Origin: Enterobacteriaceae endosymbiont of Plateumaris sericea
GTDB taxonomy: Bacteria > Pseudomonadota > Gammaproteobacteria > Enterobacterales > Enterobacteriaceae
NCBI RefSeq assembly: GCF_012562605.1
Contig: NZ_CP046224.1
Span: 181,300-245,299 of the forward strand
Direction: 5' to 3'
Length of the DNA stretch: 64,000 nt
This document shows, in pieces, positions 50,793-60,402 of this stretch. Within the stretch, counting starts at the first letter, position 1, and the number at the start of each line of letters is the position of its first letter. The notes under the pieces were generated by a model. That model made no database searches. It was not told the origin of the DNA and was given only the letters and a program-made list of their open reading frames with translations. The position numbers and the translations under genes are program-made.

Positions 50793-52973
50793 ATGCATAT
50801 TATAAAATTATTAAATAATTTAAATGATAAACAAAAAAAAGTTGTATCTTCAATTCGTAAAAATTTATTAGTATTAGCAGGAGCAGGAAGTGGAAAAACA
50901 CTTGTATTAGTTCGTAGAATAGCATGGTTAATATCAATAGAACATTGTTCACCAAAATCTATTTTAGCTATGACTTTTACTAATAAAGCTGCTAAAGAAA
51001 TTAAAATGAGAGTATCAAAATTTATTAATAATAAAAAACAGCAAGATATTTGGATAGGAACTTTTCATAGTTTTGCTTATTATTTACTTAGAATACACTA
51101 TTTAGAAGCAAAATTACCTAAAAATTTTCAAATAATAGATAACGAAGATCAAAAACGTTTAATAAAACGTATTATTAATATAATGAATTTAAATATAAAT
51201 GAACAAAAATATTCAATTAATTATATTATTAAATTTATTAATCAAATTAAAAATAATTGCTTAAAATATAATAAAAATAATAGAATTAATATTCTAATTT
51301 ATCAAATATATGATAAATATCAAAATTTATGTAAAATTAATGGTGTTGTAGATTTTAATGAATTAATATTTAAATTATATAATTTATTTTTATATAATAA
51401 AAATATATTAAAAATATATCAGAAACGTTTTCAAAATATTTTAATTGATGAATTTCAAGATACTAATAGTATACAATATAATTGTATTTATTTATTATAT
51501 AAAAAAAATCATAAAGCAAAAGTTACTATAGTAGGAGATGATGATCAATCTATTTATGGTTGGAGAGGTGCAAAAATAGAAAATATTAATCTTTTTTTAA
51601 AAGATTTTCATAATGTTGAAACTATTTTATTAGAACAAAATTATCGTTCAACTAGTAATATTCTTAATGCAGCAAATAAATTAATATCCAATAATAATTC
51701 TACTAGATTAGAAAAAAATTTATGGACTAATACTAATAATGGAAAATTAATATCAATATATTTTGCATTAAATGAATTTGATGAAGCTGAATATATTATA
51801 CATTATATAAAAAATAATTTAATAAAAAAAAATATACAATTAAATGATTGTGTAGTTTTATATAGAAATAATTCTCAATCACGAATTATAGAAGAAAATA
51901 TGTTAAAACATAATATTCCATATAAAATAACTGGAGGACTAAGATTTTGTGAAAGACAAGAAATAAAAAATACATTATCATATTTAAGATTAATATCTAA
52001 TTATAATGATGATAGTTCTTTTGAAAGAATTATTAATATTCCAAAAAGAGGTATTGGAATTATTACCATAAATATTATAAAATCTATAGCAAAAAAATTT
52101 CATTTTTCATTATGGAAAGCAAGTAATTTTATTATTAATGAAAAAAAAAATTATTTAAATAAAATAACATATAAAGCATTAAAAAAATTTATTTATTTAA
52201 TAATAATGTTAAAAGAAAATACTATTAATTATACATTACCAATAAAAATTGAAGAAATTATGAAATCTTCAGGATTATGGAATTTATATTTACAAAATAA
52301 TTATGAACAAAATAATACTAGAATAAATAATTTAAAAGAATTAATTAATGCAGCAGTTCATTTTATGAAATTTAAAAATATTAATAATAATGATAGCATA
52401 AATAAAAATAATGATTTAATAGAATTTTTATCTCAAACTATATTAGAATATGAAAATAAAAACGAACAAGAAGAAGATAAAAATAATAATTTTATACAAA
52501 TGATGACTATTCATGCTTCTAAAGGATTAGAATTTTCTCAAGTTTTTATTATTGGTATGGAAGAAGGTATTTTCCCAAGTAAAGCATCATTAAATAATAA
52601 TGAATATCTTTATGAAGAAAGACGTTTAGCATATGTAGGAATTACGAGAGCTAAAAAAAAATTAATATTAACTTATGCAAAACAACGTTATTTTTATGGA
52701 AAAGAAATTAATTCATTACCATCTAGATTTATAGATGAATTACCATATAATTGTATTAAAAAAATTAATTATTTAGAATATAAAAAAAATCTCACAAATA
52801 TTATTAATAATAAAAATTATTATTTAGGACAAGTAATTTATCATAATACCTTTGGTAAAGGAATTATTTTAAAAATTGAACAAATAAATAATACTAAAAA
52901 AATAAAAATATTATTTGATAATATAGGTATTAAATGGATAATGTCTAATTATATTCAATTATATAATCAATAA
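50793..52973 (+). CDS. uvrD: DNA helicase II (UvrD)
   Basis: Superfamily 1A 3'-5' helicase acting in mismatch repair and nucleotide excision repair. 726 residues (E. coli 720). The helicase motifs are visible in order: Walker A AGAGSGKT (29-36), TFTNKAAKEI, DEFQDTN, GDDDQSIYGWRGA, the RSTSNIL block, motif V near TIHASKGLEF and motif VI VGITRAKKKL. Present along with MutL, so parts of methyl-directed mismatch repair survive. An in-frame run of ten A (52141-52150) is a potential slippage point. Confidence 0.97.
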   Translation: MHIIKLLNNLNDKQKKVVSSIRKNLLVLAGAGSGKTLVLVRRIAWLISIEHCSPKSILAMTFTNKAAKEIKMRVSKFINNKKQQDIWIGTFHSFAYYLLRIHYLEAKLPKNFQIIDNEDQKRLIKRIINIMNLNINEQKYSINYIIKFINQIKNNCLKYNKNNRINILIYQIYDKYQNLCKINGVVDFNELIFKLYNLFLYNKNILKIYQKRFQNILIDEFQDTNSIQYNCIYLLYKKNHKAKVTIVGDDDQSIYGWRGAKIENINLFLKDFHNVETILLEQNYRSTSNILNAANKLISNNNSTRLEKNLWTNTNNGKLISIYFALNEFDEAEYIIHYIKNNLIKKNIQLNDCVVLYRNNSQSRIIEENMLKHNIPYKITGGLRFCERQEIKNTLSYLRLISNYNDDSSFERIINIPKRGIGIITINIIKSIAKKFHFSLWKASNFIINEKKNYLNKITYKALKKFIYLIIMLKENTINYTLPIKIEEIMKSSGLWNLYLQNNYEQNNTRINNLKELINAAVHFMKFKNINNNDSINKNNDLIEFLSQTILEYENKNEQEEDKNNNFIQMMTIHASKGLEFSQVFIIGMEEGIFPSKASLNNNEYLYEERRLAYVGITRAKKKLILTYAKQRYFYGKEINSLPSRFIDELPYNCIKKINYLEYKKNLTNIINNKNYYLGQVIYHNTFGKGIILKIEQINNTKKIKILFDNIGIKWIMSNYIQLYNQ

Positions 52974-53110
52974 TCTTATTATAAAATTAATAAAATATTT
53001 AAACATAAATATATAATGCTTTAATAGAATAATCTAAAAAATTTTATATTTTTTATAATTTTTAATTATAATAAAAATATTTTTTATTCCTTATTATGGG
53101 AGTAAATGTA

Positions 53111-54058
53111 ATGCTAAGTGTTTTTAAAGTATATAAAAGTCGTTTAACACGCTTAGAATTAAATAATAGCGATTTTTCAGATTCCATCTGGATTGATTTA
53201 ATTAAACCTGATAATAATGAAAGAAAGAAAATATATTTTTTTCTAGGACAAAATTTAGCTACTAGACCTGAATTAGAAGATATAGAAGCATCAGCAAGAT
53301 TTTTTGAAAATGAAGAAGGATTACATATTCATTCATTCTTTTTTTATGAAGATATGGATGATCATGCAGGAATTTCAACAGTAGCATTTACTATTAAAAA
53401 TGGACGTTTATATACATTAAGAGAACGTGAATTACCTGCTTTTCGTTTATATAGAATGCGGACTCGTAATCAAAAATTAGCAGATGGCAATCCTTATGAA
53501 TTATTACTGGATTTATTTGAAACAAAAATAGAACAATTAGCAGATGAAATTGAAAATATATATAGTGATTTAGAACATTTAAGTAGAATAATTATGAAAG
53601 GACATCAAGATGATAAATTTGATAATGCTCTTTCAACTTTAGCAGAATTAGAAGATATTGGATGGAAAGTTAGATTATGTTTAATGGATACACAAAGAGC
53701 ATTAAATTTTTTAATGAGAAAAACAAGATTACCTAATAACCAAATGGAACAAGCGAGAGAAATTCAAAGAGATATTGAATCATTATTACCACATAATGAA
53801 TCTTTATTTCAAAAAGTTAATTTTTTAATGCAAGCAGCTATGGGATTTATTAATATAGAACAAAATCGTATTATAAAAATTTTTTCATTAGTTTCTGTAA
53901 TATTTTTACCACCAACTTTAGTTGCTTCAAGTTATGGTATGAACTTTTCTTTTATTCCTGAATTAAAATGGAAATATGGTTATCCATATGCATTAATATT
54001 AATGATATTAGCTGGTTTAGCTCCTTATTTTTATTTTAAAAAAAAAAAATGGTTATAA
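53111..54058 (+). CDS. corA: Magnesium/cobalt transporter CorA
   Basis: Pentameric Mg2+ channel of the inner membrane. 315 residues from the ATG at 53111 (E. coli 316). [16 protein letters not shown] matches E. coli MLSAFQLENNRLTRLE, and GGAG lies 8 nt upstream; the ATG at 53096 overlaps this site and is rejected. Two C-terminal transmembrane helices hold the signature YGMNF near 274-278 and the following PELKW. Large stretches are identical to E. coli, making it one of the slowest-changing proteins here. The last codons include a run of twelve A (54038-54049). Confidence 0.97.
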   Translation: MLSVFKVYKSRLTRLELNNSDFSDSIWIDLIKPDNNERKKIYFFLGQNLATRPELEDIEASARFFENEEGLHIHSFFFYEDMDDHAGISTVAFTIKNGRLYTLRERELPAFRLYRMRTRNQKLADGNPYELLLDLFETKIEQLADEIENIYSDLEHLSRIIMKGHQDDKFDNALSTLAELEDIGWKVRLCLMDTQRALNFLMRKTRLPNNQMEQAREIQRDIESLLPHNESLFQKVNFLMQAAMGFINIEQNRIIKIFSLVSVIFLPPTLVASSYGMNFSFIPELKWKYGYPYALILMILAGLAPYFYFKKKKWL

Positions 54059-54082
54059 TAAAATATTTTTATTTATGTTATT

Positions 54083-54116
54083 AAATAATTTTTATATATA
54101 AAAAATTATTTTTTTA
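54083..54116 (+). terminator. Terminator of corA
   Basis: An 11-bp A/T stem (54083-54093 with 54101-54111) with a 7-nt loop and a run of T to 54116, 25 nt past the corA stop. Geometry is that of an intrinsic terminator; the stem has no G/C. Confidence 0.5.
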
Positions 54117-54461
54117 ATTATTTTAAATGTATTGAATAAATAATTATGAATAAATGATTATCTATTTACTTTTAATTATTTATTTATTTTAAAAATATTG
54201 AATAAAAACATGTTTTTTATTTGTAAAAAAATACTGATTAAACTTTAAATAATTATTAGTTATATAAAATATAGGGTTAATAATTATTATTATATATATA
54301 TTATATTTTAGTTATTAATTTTAGATAATTAAATTATTATTTATATTTAAATAAAAATATTTAATATTTTAATATCAAATCTTAAATTTTAAGAAAAATA
54401 TAATAAAAAATTATTATTATTAATTTTAAAAATTTTAAAATTTAAAAAATTAATTTTAATT

Positions 54462-54510
54462 AAATTAACATAGGAGAAATAAATTTAATTTAACCTATGT
54501 TAATTTTTTT
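54462..54510. terminator. Hairpin downstream of ansP, bidirectional terminator
   Basis: A perfect 13-bp stem containing TTAACATAGG (54462-54474 with 54494-54506), a 19-nt loop and T to 54510 on the plus strand. It lies about 35 nt beyond the ansP stop on the minus strand. G/C pairs inside the stem support a real structure. Confidence 0.55.
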
Positions 54511-54543
54511 ATTATAATAAGTAAATTATTAAAAATTTATATT

Positions 54544-55986
54544 TTATTTATTTTTTTTCTTTTCATAATCTTTTACGTTTTTTTTAATTTTTAACCATCC
54601 TATACATAATGTAATTATTATTACAGGTATTAATATTATTAAATATATATAATTAGGATATTTAAAAAACATTGAAATAGTTACAAGAAAAAGAAAACAT
54701 AAAGTTAACCATGAAGTAAATGGAGCACCTGGCATTCTAAAATTAATTTTTTTAATTTTACCTTCATTAATAGCTTTTCTTAGTTTCATTTGACAAAGAA
54801 TAATAAAAGTCCATGTAGAAACAATTCCTAAAGAAGAAATACTTATCATATTTTCAAATATTTTATAAGAAAATTTATAATTTAAATATATTCCTAATAT
54901 ATAACATATAAGTGTGATAATTATACCAACATAAGGAATTTTATTATTATTCATTTTAGCCATTATTTTAGGAGCACATTTTCTAATGGCTAAAGATCTT
55001 AAAATTCTACCTGTAGAATACAGTCCTGAATTTAAACTAGAAAAAGCTGCACTTAAAACAATAAAATTCATTATTCCACTTATATATTTTAAACCCATTT
55101 TATTAAAAAATGTAATAAAAGGACTTTCATAAGCTTGATATTCATTCCATGGCATTAACAGAATTAATAATAATATTGATCCTACGTAAAAAATAATAAT
55201 TCTAAAAATAATATTATTAATGGCTTTAGGTAAGATTTTTTTAGGATTTTTACATTCTTCTGAAGCTGTACCAATTAATTCTATAGAAGCAAAAGAAAAT
55301 ATTACACCTTGAATTAAAGAGATTGATGAAAAAAAACCATTAGGAAATATATTATAATTTCCTTTTAATATAAAATTATATCCATTATTTTGCATATCAT
55401 AATGATTATAAAATATTATTGAACCAATTATAAGAAAGAGTATAATTGCTATAACTTTTATTATGGAAAACCAGAATTCCATTTCAGCAAACCATTTAAC
55501 TCCTATAATATTTATAGTTCCAATAATTATTACTGTAATTAAAGCTATTGACCATTGTGGTAAAAAATGAAATATATTCCAATAATACATATAAATTGTT
55601 ATAGCTGTTATATCAATAATACCAGTTATTATCCAATTCATAAAATACATCCAACCACATATATATGCTGCTTTATTACCTAAAAATTCTGAAGTATAAG
55701 ATACAAAACTTCCACTAGAAGGTCTATATAATAATAATTCTCCTAATGCTCTCATAATAAAAAAACAAAAAAGACCACATAATAAATATATTATAATTAA
55801 TCCTATTCCCATATTATGTATTCTGTATCCTGTTCCTAAAAAAAAACCAGATCCGATAGCACCACCAAGTGAAATCATTTGTATATGACGATTAGTCATT
55901 ACTTGATTATATTTAGATTTTCGATTATTTAAATTATGCCTATTAACATCTATTTTTTTTTTAATATCCTTTTTATTTTTTATCAT
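54544..55986 (-). CDS. ansP: L-asparagine permease AnsP
   Basis: Proton-coupled amino acid permease of the APC superfamily with about 12 transmembrane helices. 480 residues (E. coli AnsP 499). It fits AnsP better than AroP or LysP: ALGELLLYRPSSGSFVSY, AAYICGWMYFMNWIITGIID, GVKWFAEMEFWFSIIKVIAI and RMPGAPFTSWL all have close AnsP counterparts. AGGAAT is its ribosome-binding site. I infer uptake of asparagine, or a related amino acid, from the host; the exact substrate cannot be read from sequence. Divergent from sucA. Confidence 0.85.
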   Translation of the reverse strand: MIKNKKDIKKKIDVNRHNLNNRKSKYNQVMTNRHIQMISLGGAIGSGFFLGTGYRIHNMGIGLIIIYLLCGLFCFFIMRALGELLLYRPSSGSFVSYTSEFLGNKAAYICGWMYFMNWIITGIIDITAITIYMYYWNIFHFLPQWSIALITVIIIGTINIIGVKWFAEMEFWFSIIKVIAIILFLIIGSIIFYNHYDMQNNGYNFILKGNYNIFPNGFFSSISLIQGVIFSFASIELIGTASEECKNPKKILPKAINNIIFRIIIFYVGSILLLILLMPWNEYQAYESPFITFFNKMGLKYISGIMNFIVLSAAFSSLNSGLYSTGRILRSLAIRKCAPKIMAKMNNNKIPYVGIIITLICYILGIYLNYKFSYKIFENMISISSLGIVSTWTFIILCQMKLRKAINEGKIKKINFRMPGAPFTSWLTLCFLFLVTISMFFKYPNYIYLIILIPVIIITLCIGWLKIKKNVKDYEKKKNK

Positions 55987-56290
55987 TATTTATTCCTAAT
56001 TTAATTTTATATTTATAATTAATTGGAAAATATAGAATAATAAAATATTTTGATTAATTTAAAATGTAAAAAAATAATATAATTATATTAAATATAAATT
56101 TTTTATATAAAATAAAATAATTATATATGATATTATCAATTTATAAAAATTAATAATTTCGTAAAATATCATAAATTACAAATAATTTTATTTACAATAC
56201 TATTATAAATAAAATTAAATAATATTTTTATATATAAAAATTATTTTTAATAAATAAAATGTTTATGAAATATATATTTCAGGATATCAA
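55987..56290. other. Divergent region between ansP and sucA
   Basis: A 304-nt gap holding the start regions of two divergent genes: AGGAAT before ansP and AGGAT before sucA. Many TATAAT-like strings occur but no -35/-10 pair stands out. No gene. Confidence 0.5.
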
Positions 56291-58999
56291 ATGAATAATT
56301 ATAATAGGAGTCTTACAAAAAATTTTTTAGATACAAATATTTCTTACATAGAAGAATTATATCAAAAATTTTTAACAGATCCTTATTCTATAGATGAATC
56401 TTGGAGAAATTTTTTTCAAATATTTATAAATAATTTAAATAGTAATCAAACAGATTATTTTAATCAAAAAAATATTAATAATAACTATAAAAATGATTTA
56501 TATTTTATAGAAAAAATAAATCAATTAATTAATAATTTCAGATTGTTAGGTCATTATTATGCTAATATAAATCCTTTACAACTTCACAAAAAAAAATTAA
56601 GTAATATTTTTAATATAGAAAATTATGGATTTAATAATGAAAATTTAAATAAAAAATTTAAAATAAATAATTTTTTTAAAAAAATGTCAATAATTGATAT
56701 TTATTATTTTTTTAAAAATATATATTGTAGTTCTATTGGCATAGAATATATGCATATATATTTTCATGAAAGAATTTGGATTCAAAATAAAATAGAACTA
56801 ATAAAAAAAAATTTTTATGATAATGAAAAAAAAATATTTTTAGAAGAATTAATTACATCAACAATATTTGAAAAATTTATAAGTAAAAAATTTCCAGGAG
56901 CAAAAAGATTTTCTTTAGAAGGATGTGATGTTTTAATTCCAATGTTAAAAGAAATAATCCGTTATTCAAGTAATAATGAAAATAATATAACAGAAATAAT
57001 ATTAGGTATGGCTCATAGAGGAAGATTAAATGTTTTAATTAATATTATGGGTAAAAAAATTAAAGATATTATGAATGAATTTTCTAATATTATTACAAGT
57101 AAAAATTATATAGATGATGTAAAATATCATGTAGGATATAATTGTAGTATAAAGATAAAAAATAGAATAATAAAATTACAATTAGCATTTAACCCATCAC
57201 ATTTAGAAGTAATTAATTCTATTGTAATGGGCATAACGAGAGCAAAAAATGATTGTTTAAAAGAGAATAATCAAAATAATAAAATATTACCTATTAATAT
57301 ACATGGTGATTCTTCTATTATAGGACAAGGAGTAGTACAAGAAGTTTTAAATATGTCTAATACTAGAGGATATAGTGTTAATGGAACAATTCATATTATT
57401 ATTAATAATCAAATAGGATTTACAACTTCAAATATTAAAGATACTAGATCTAGTTATTATTGTAGTGATATAGCTAAAATGATTCAGTCTCCTGTATTTC
57501 ATGTAAATGCTGATAATATAGAAGATGTAATATTTATATCTCGTATAGCTATTGATTTTAGAAATACATTTAATAGAGATGTTTTTATAGATTTAGTTTC
57601 TTATAGAAGATATGGACATCATGAATCTGATGATCCTTATATAACACAACCAATAATGTATTATAAAATTAAAAATCATTTAATAGCCCAAGAATTATAT
57701 TCTTCTAAATTAATTTTAGATAAAATAATAGATAAAAATGATTATTTAAATTTAATAACAAAATATTATAATTTACTTAATAAAGGTGATTATATAATAA
57801 AAACTAATCTAATTAAAAATCATCAAAATAAATTAAATAACCAAAAAATTATTAATAAAAAATATTTAAAAAATTTATTAATTAAAATTAGTACTATTCC
57901 TAAAAATTTTAATGCACATCCTAGAATAAAAAAAATTTTTTTAGATAGAATAAATACAGTAAATACAAAAATTAACTGGGGAACAGCAGAAAATTTAGCA
58001 TATGCTAATATTATAAATAATGGAATTTCATGTCGTTTAACTGGACAAGATGTAAAAAGAGGTACTTTTTCACATAGACATGCTGTTATATATGACCAAT
58101 TAAATGGAAATTCTTACTATCCTTTAAAAAATATTAAAAAAAAACAAGGAACATTTTATATTTATAATTCTATTTTATCAGAAGAAGCTATTTTAGGATT
58201 CGAATATGGTTATTCTATAACTAATTCAAATACATTAACAATTTGGGAAAGTCAATTTGGAGATTTTTCTAATGGAGCACAAATTATTATAGATCAATTT
58301 ATTAGTTCAGGTGAAAAAAAATGGAATTATAAATCAGGTTTAATAATAATGTTACCTCATGGTTATGATGGTCAAGGTCCTGAACATTCTTCTGCTAGAA
58401 TAGAAAGATATCTACAATTAAGTGCAGAAAATAATATAAAGATTTGTATACCATCTAACGCTTCACAAATATATCATTTACTATATGAACAAGCATTTAA
58501 TATAGATAAAAAACCACTTATTATTATTTCTGCAAAATCTCTTTTAAGATATGATTTAGCTACATCAACTTTAGATGATTTAATAAATAAAAAATTTTTT
58601 TCTGTTATAGATGATAATAAAATTAATATAAATATTAAACGTATTATTTTTTGTTCAGGAAAAATATATTATGATTTATTAAATTATAGAAATAATATAG
58701 AAGAATGTAATATATTAATTATTAGAATTGAACAATTATATCCATTTCCATTAAAAAATTTAAATAAGATTTTTAAAAAATATAAAATAATTAATAATAT
58801 TTTTTGGTGTCAAGAAGAACCTATGAATCAAGGAGCTTGGAATTATATTCAATATAATTTTCAAAAAAATTTTTCCTGTACAATTAATTATATAGGTAGA
58901 ACTGAATCTGCTTCTTCAGCTACAGGTCATTTATCTATACATAAACAAGAACAACAAAAAATATTATACTCAGCATTTGATATTAAAAAAACTTTATAA
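56291..58999 (+). CDS. sucA: 2-oxoglutarate dehydrogenase E1
   Basis: TPP-dependent decarboxylase of the 2-oxoglutarate dehydrogenase complex. 902 residues (E. coli 933). The N-terminal SucB-binding segment starts near NISYIEELYQKFLTDP. The TPP-Mg motif lies in HGDSSIIGQGVVQE with NNQIGFTT after it. The transketolase-like pyrimidine domain contains EYGYSITNSNTLTIWESQFGDF. A GQGPEHSSARIERYLQL block confirms the family. sucB follows 35 nt later. sdh genes, upstream in E. coli, are replaced by ansP. Confidence 0.97.
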   Translation: MNNYNRSLTKNFLDTNISYIEELYQKFLTDPYSIDESWRNFFQIFINNLNSNQTDYFNQKNINNNYKNDLYFIEKINQLINNFRLLGHYYANINPLQLHKKKLSNIFNIENYGFNNENLNKKFKINNFFKKMSIIDIYYFFKNIYCSSIGIEYMHIYFHERIWIQNKIELIKKNFYDNEKKIFLEELITSTIFEKFISKKFPGAKRFSLEGCDVLIPMLKEIIRYSSNNENNITEIILGMAHRGRLNVLINIMGKKIKDIMNEFSNIITSKNYIDDVKYHVGYNCSIKIKNRIIKLQLAFNPSHLEVINSIVMGITRAKNDCLKENNQNNKILPINIHGDSSIIGQGVVQEVLNMSNTRGYSVNGTIHIIINNQIGFTTSNIKDTRSSYYCSDIAKMIQSPVFHVNADNIEDVIFISRIAIDFRNTFNRDVFIDLVSYRRYGHHESDDPYITQPIMYYKIKNHLIAQELYSSKLILDKIIDKNDYLNLITKYYNLLNKGDYIIKTNLIKNHQNKLNNQKIINKKYLKNLLIKISTIPKNFNAHPRIKKIFLDRINTVNTKINWGTAENLAYANIINNGISCRLTGQDVKRGTFSHRHAVIYDQLNGNSYYPLKNIKKKQGTFYIYNSILSEEAILGFEYGYSITNSNTLTIWESQFGDFSNGAQIIIDQFISSGEKKWNYKSGLIIMLPHGYDGQGPEHSSARIERYLQLSAENNIKICIPSNASQIYHLLYEQAFNIDKKPLIIISAKSLLRYDLATSTLDDLINKKFFSVIDDNKININIKRIIFCSGKIYYDLLNYRNNIEECNILIIRIEQLYPFPLKNLNKIFKKYKIINNIFWCQEEPMNQGAWNYIQYNFQKNFSCTINYIGRTESASSATGHLSIHKQEQQKILYSAFDIKKTL

Positions 59000-59034
59000 A
59001 AAATAAAATTTTATAAAAAATTAGGATAAATTTA

Positions 59035-60216
59035 ATGAATATAATTAATATTATTGTCCCAGAATTACCAGAATCAGTTAATAATGCTATTATAATTAAA
59101 TGGCATAAAAAACCAGGAGATAAAATATATCTTGATGATATTCTTGTAGAATTAGAAACAGATAAAGTGGTATTAGAAATACCTGCTACTAATAACGGTG
59201 TGTTAAATAGTATTTTAATTAACAATGGTAATATTGTACAATCTCAACAAATAATAGGTACGATAAATTTAAAAAAAAATTTAGATCAAAATATTAAATT
59301 AAACTTTATAGATAATAAAAAAAAAAAATTAAAAGAAAAAATAAGTAATTTAAATATAGAAAAAATTACAAATAAAACTATTAATGATTTTAGTCCATCT
59401 ATTCGTAGAAAAATACAAAAAAATAATATTACTATAGAACAAATAAATAATTTTAATAATTCAAAAATAAACGAAATAAAAAATTTTAAAAAAAAAGAAG
59501 AAAATATTTCATTAATTAATAATTATAAACGTGTTAAAATGACACAGATCAGAAAACATATTGCTAAAAGATTAATGGAATCAAAAAATAATTCTGTAAT
59601 GTTAACTACCTTTAATGAAGTTAATATGCAAAAAATTCTTCATATAAAACAAAAATATGGTGAACTATTTAAACAAAAATATAAAATTAAATTAGGTTTA
59701 ACATCTTTTCATGTTAAAGCTGTTTCTCAAGCTCTTAAATCTTTTCCTAAGCTTAATGCATTTATAGATGGAGAAGATATCATTTATAATAAAATATATA
59801 ATATTAATATTGCATTATCAACAGAAAGAGGATTATTAGCTCCTATTATAAAAAATACTAATAATTTATCTTTAATTGATATTGAAAAAAAAATAAAGGA
59901 ATTAGTTACTAAAGGAAATACAAATAAATTATCTATTGATGATTTATCTAGTGGTAATTTTACTATTACTAATGGGGGTGTTTTTGGTTCTCTTATGTCT
60001 ACACCTATTATAAATCCTCCTCAAAGTGCTATATTAGGAATACATGCAATTAATAATAGACCATTTGTATTAAATAATAAAATTAGTATTGTTCCTATAA
60101 TGTATTTAGCATTATCATACAATCATTGTTTAATAGATGGAAAAGATTCAATAAAATTTTTATTTTTAATAAAACAATTATTAGAAGATCCATTTCGTTT
60201 ATTATTAAATATTTAA
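59035..60216 (+). CDS. sucB: Dihydrolipoyl succinyltransferase E2
   Basis: Core of the 2-oxoglutarate dehydrogenase complex, transferring succinyl groups to CoA. 393 residues (E. coli 405). The lipoyl domain carries Lys44 in LETDKVVLEIPA. A short subunit-binding domain follows (SPSIRRKIQKNN), then the catalytic acyltransferase domain with the NHCLIDGKDS motif near 363-372. The linker between the first two domains is lysine/asparagine-rich and contains a run of twelve A (59317-59328). AGGA precedes the ATG. sucC and sucD do not follow. Confidence 0.96.
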   Translation: MNIINIIVPELPESVNNAIIIKWHKKPGDKIYLDDILVELETDKVVLEIPATNNGVLNSILINNGNIVQSQQIIGTINLKKNLDQNIKLNFIDNKKKKLKEKISNLNIEKITNKTINDFSPSIRRKIQKNNITIEQINNFNNSKINEIKNFKKKEENISLINNYKRVKMTQIRKHIAKRLMESKNNSVMLTTFNEVNMQKILHIKQKYGELFKQKYKIKLGLTSFHVKAVSQALKSFPKLNAFIDGEDIIYNKIYNINIALSTERGLLAPIIKNTNNLSLIDIEKKIKELVTKGNTNKLSIDDLSSGNFTITNGGVFGSLMSTPIINPPQSAILGIHAINNRPFVLNNKISIVPIMYLALSYNHCLIDGKDSIKFLFLIKQLLEDPFRLLLNI

Positions 60217-60402
60217 ATTAATAATATTATTATATATTTTAAATATATATTTTGAAAATAAATAATAATATTAAATAAATAAAAAATTAATTATAATATA
60301 TTATATAATTTTTAATTTAATTTAAGATAATATAAAAAATATTTTAAATAAATAATTTTATTATATAAAAAATAATATTAAATCAGTAGTTAAGGATTAA
60401 TA

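Larger units (their letters stand above)
54059..54543. other. Gap between corA and ansP
   Basis: The longest gene-free stretch (485 nt), between two convergent genes. It holds a corA terminator (54083-54116), a second hairpin (54462-54506) and otherwise short A/T repeats. I see no remnant of a recognisable gene. Confidence 0.5.

Noticed and set aside
53096..53110. corA start at ATG 53096
   Set aside because: It covers the ribosome-binding site GGAG of the ATG at 53111, where the protein aligns with E. coli.
56126..56173. Inverted repeat TATGATATT with a 30-nt spacer between ansP and sucA, a possible operator
   Set aside because: Short arms in very AT-rich DNA occur often by chance, and no known operator matches.
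58983..59225. Short minus-strand open frame spanning the sucA-sucB junction
   Set aside because: Mostly the complement of the sucB lipoyl domain; no recognisable product.
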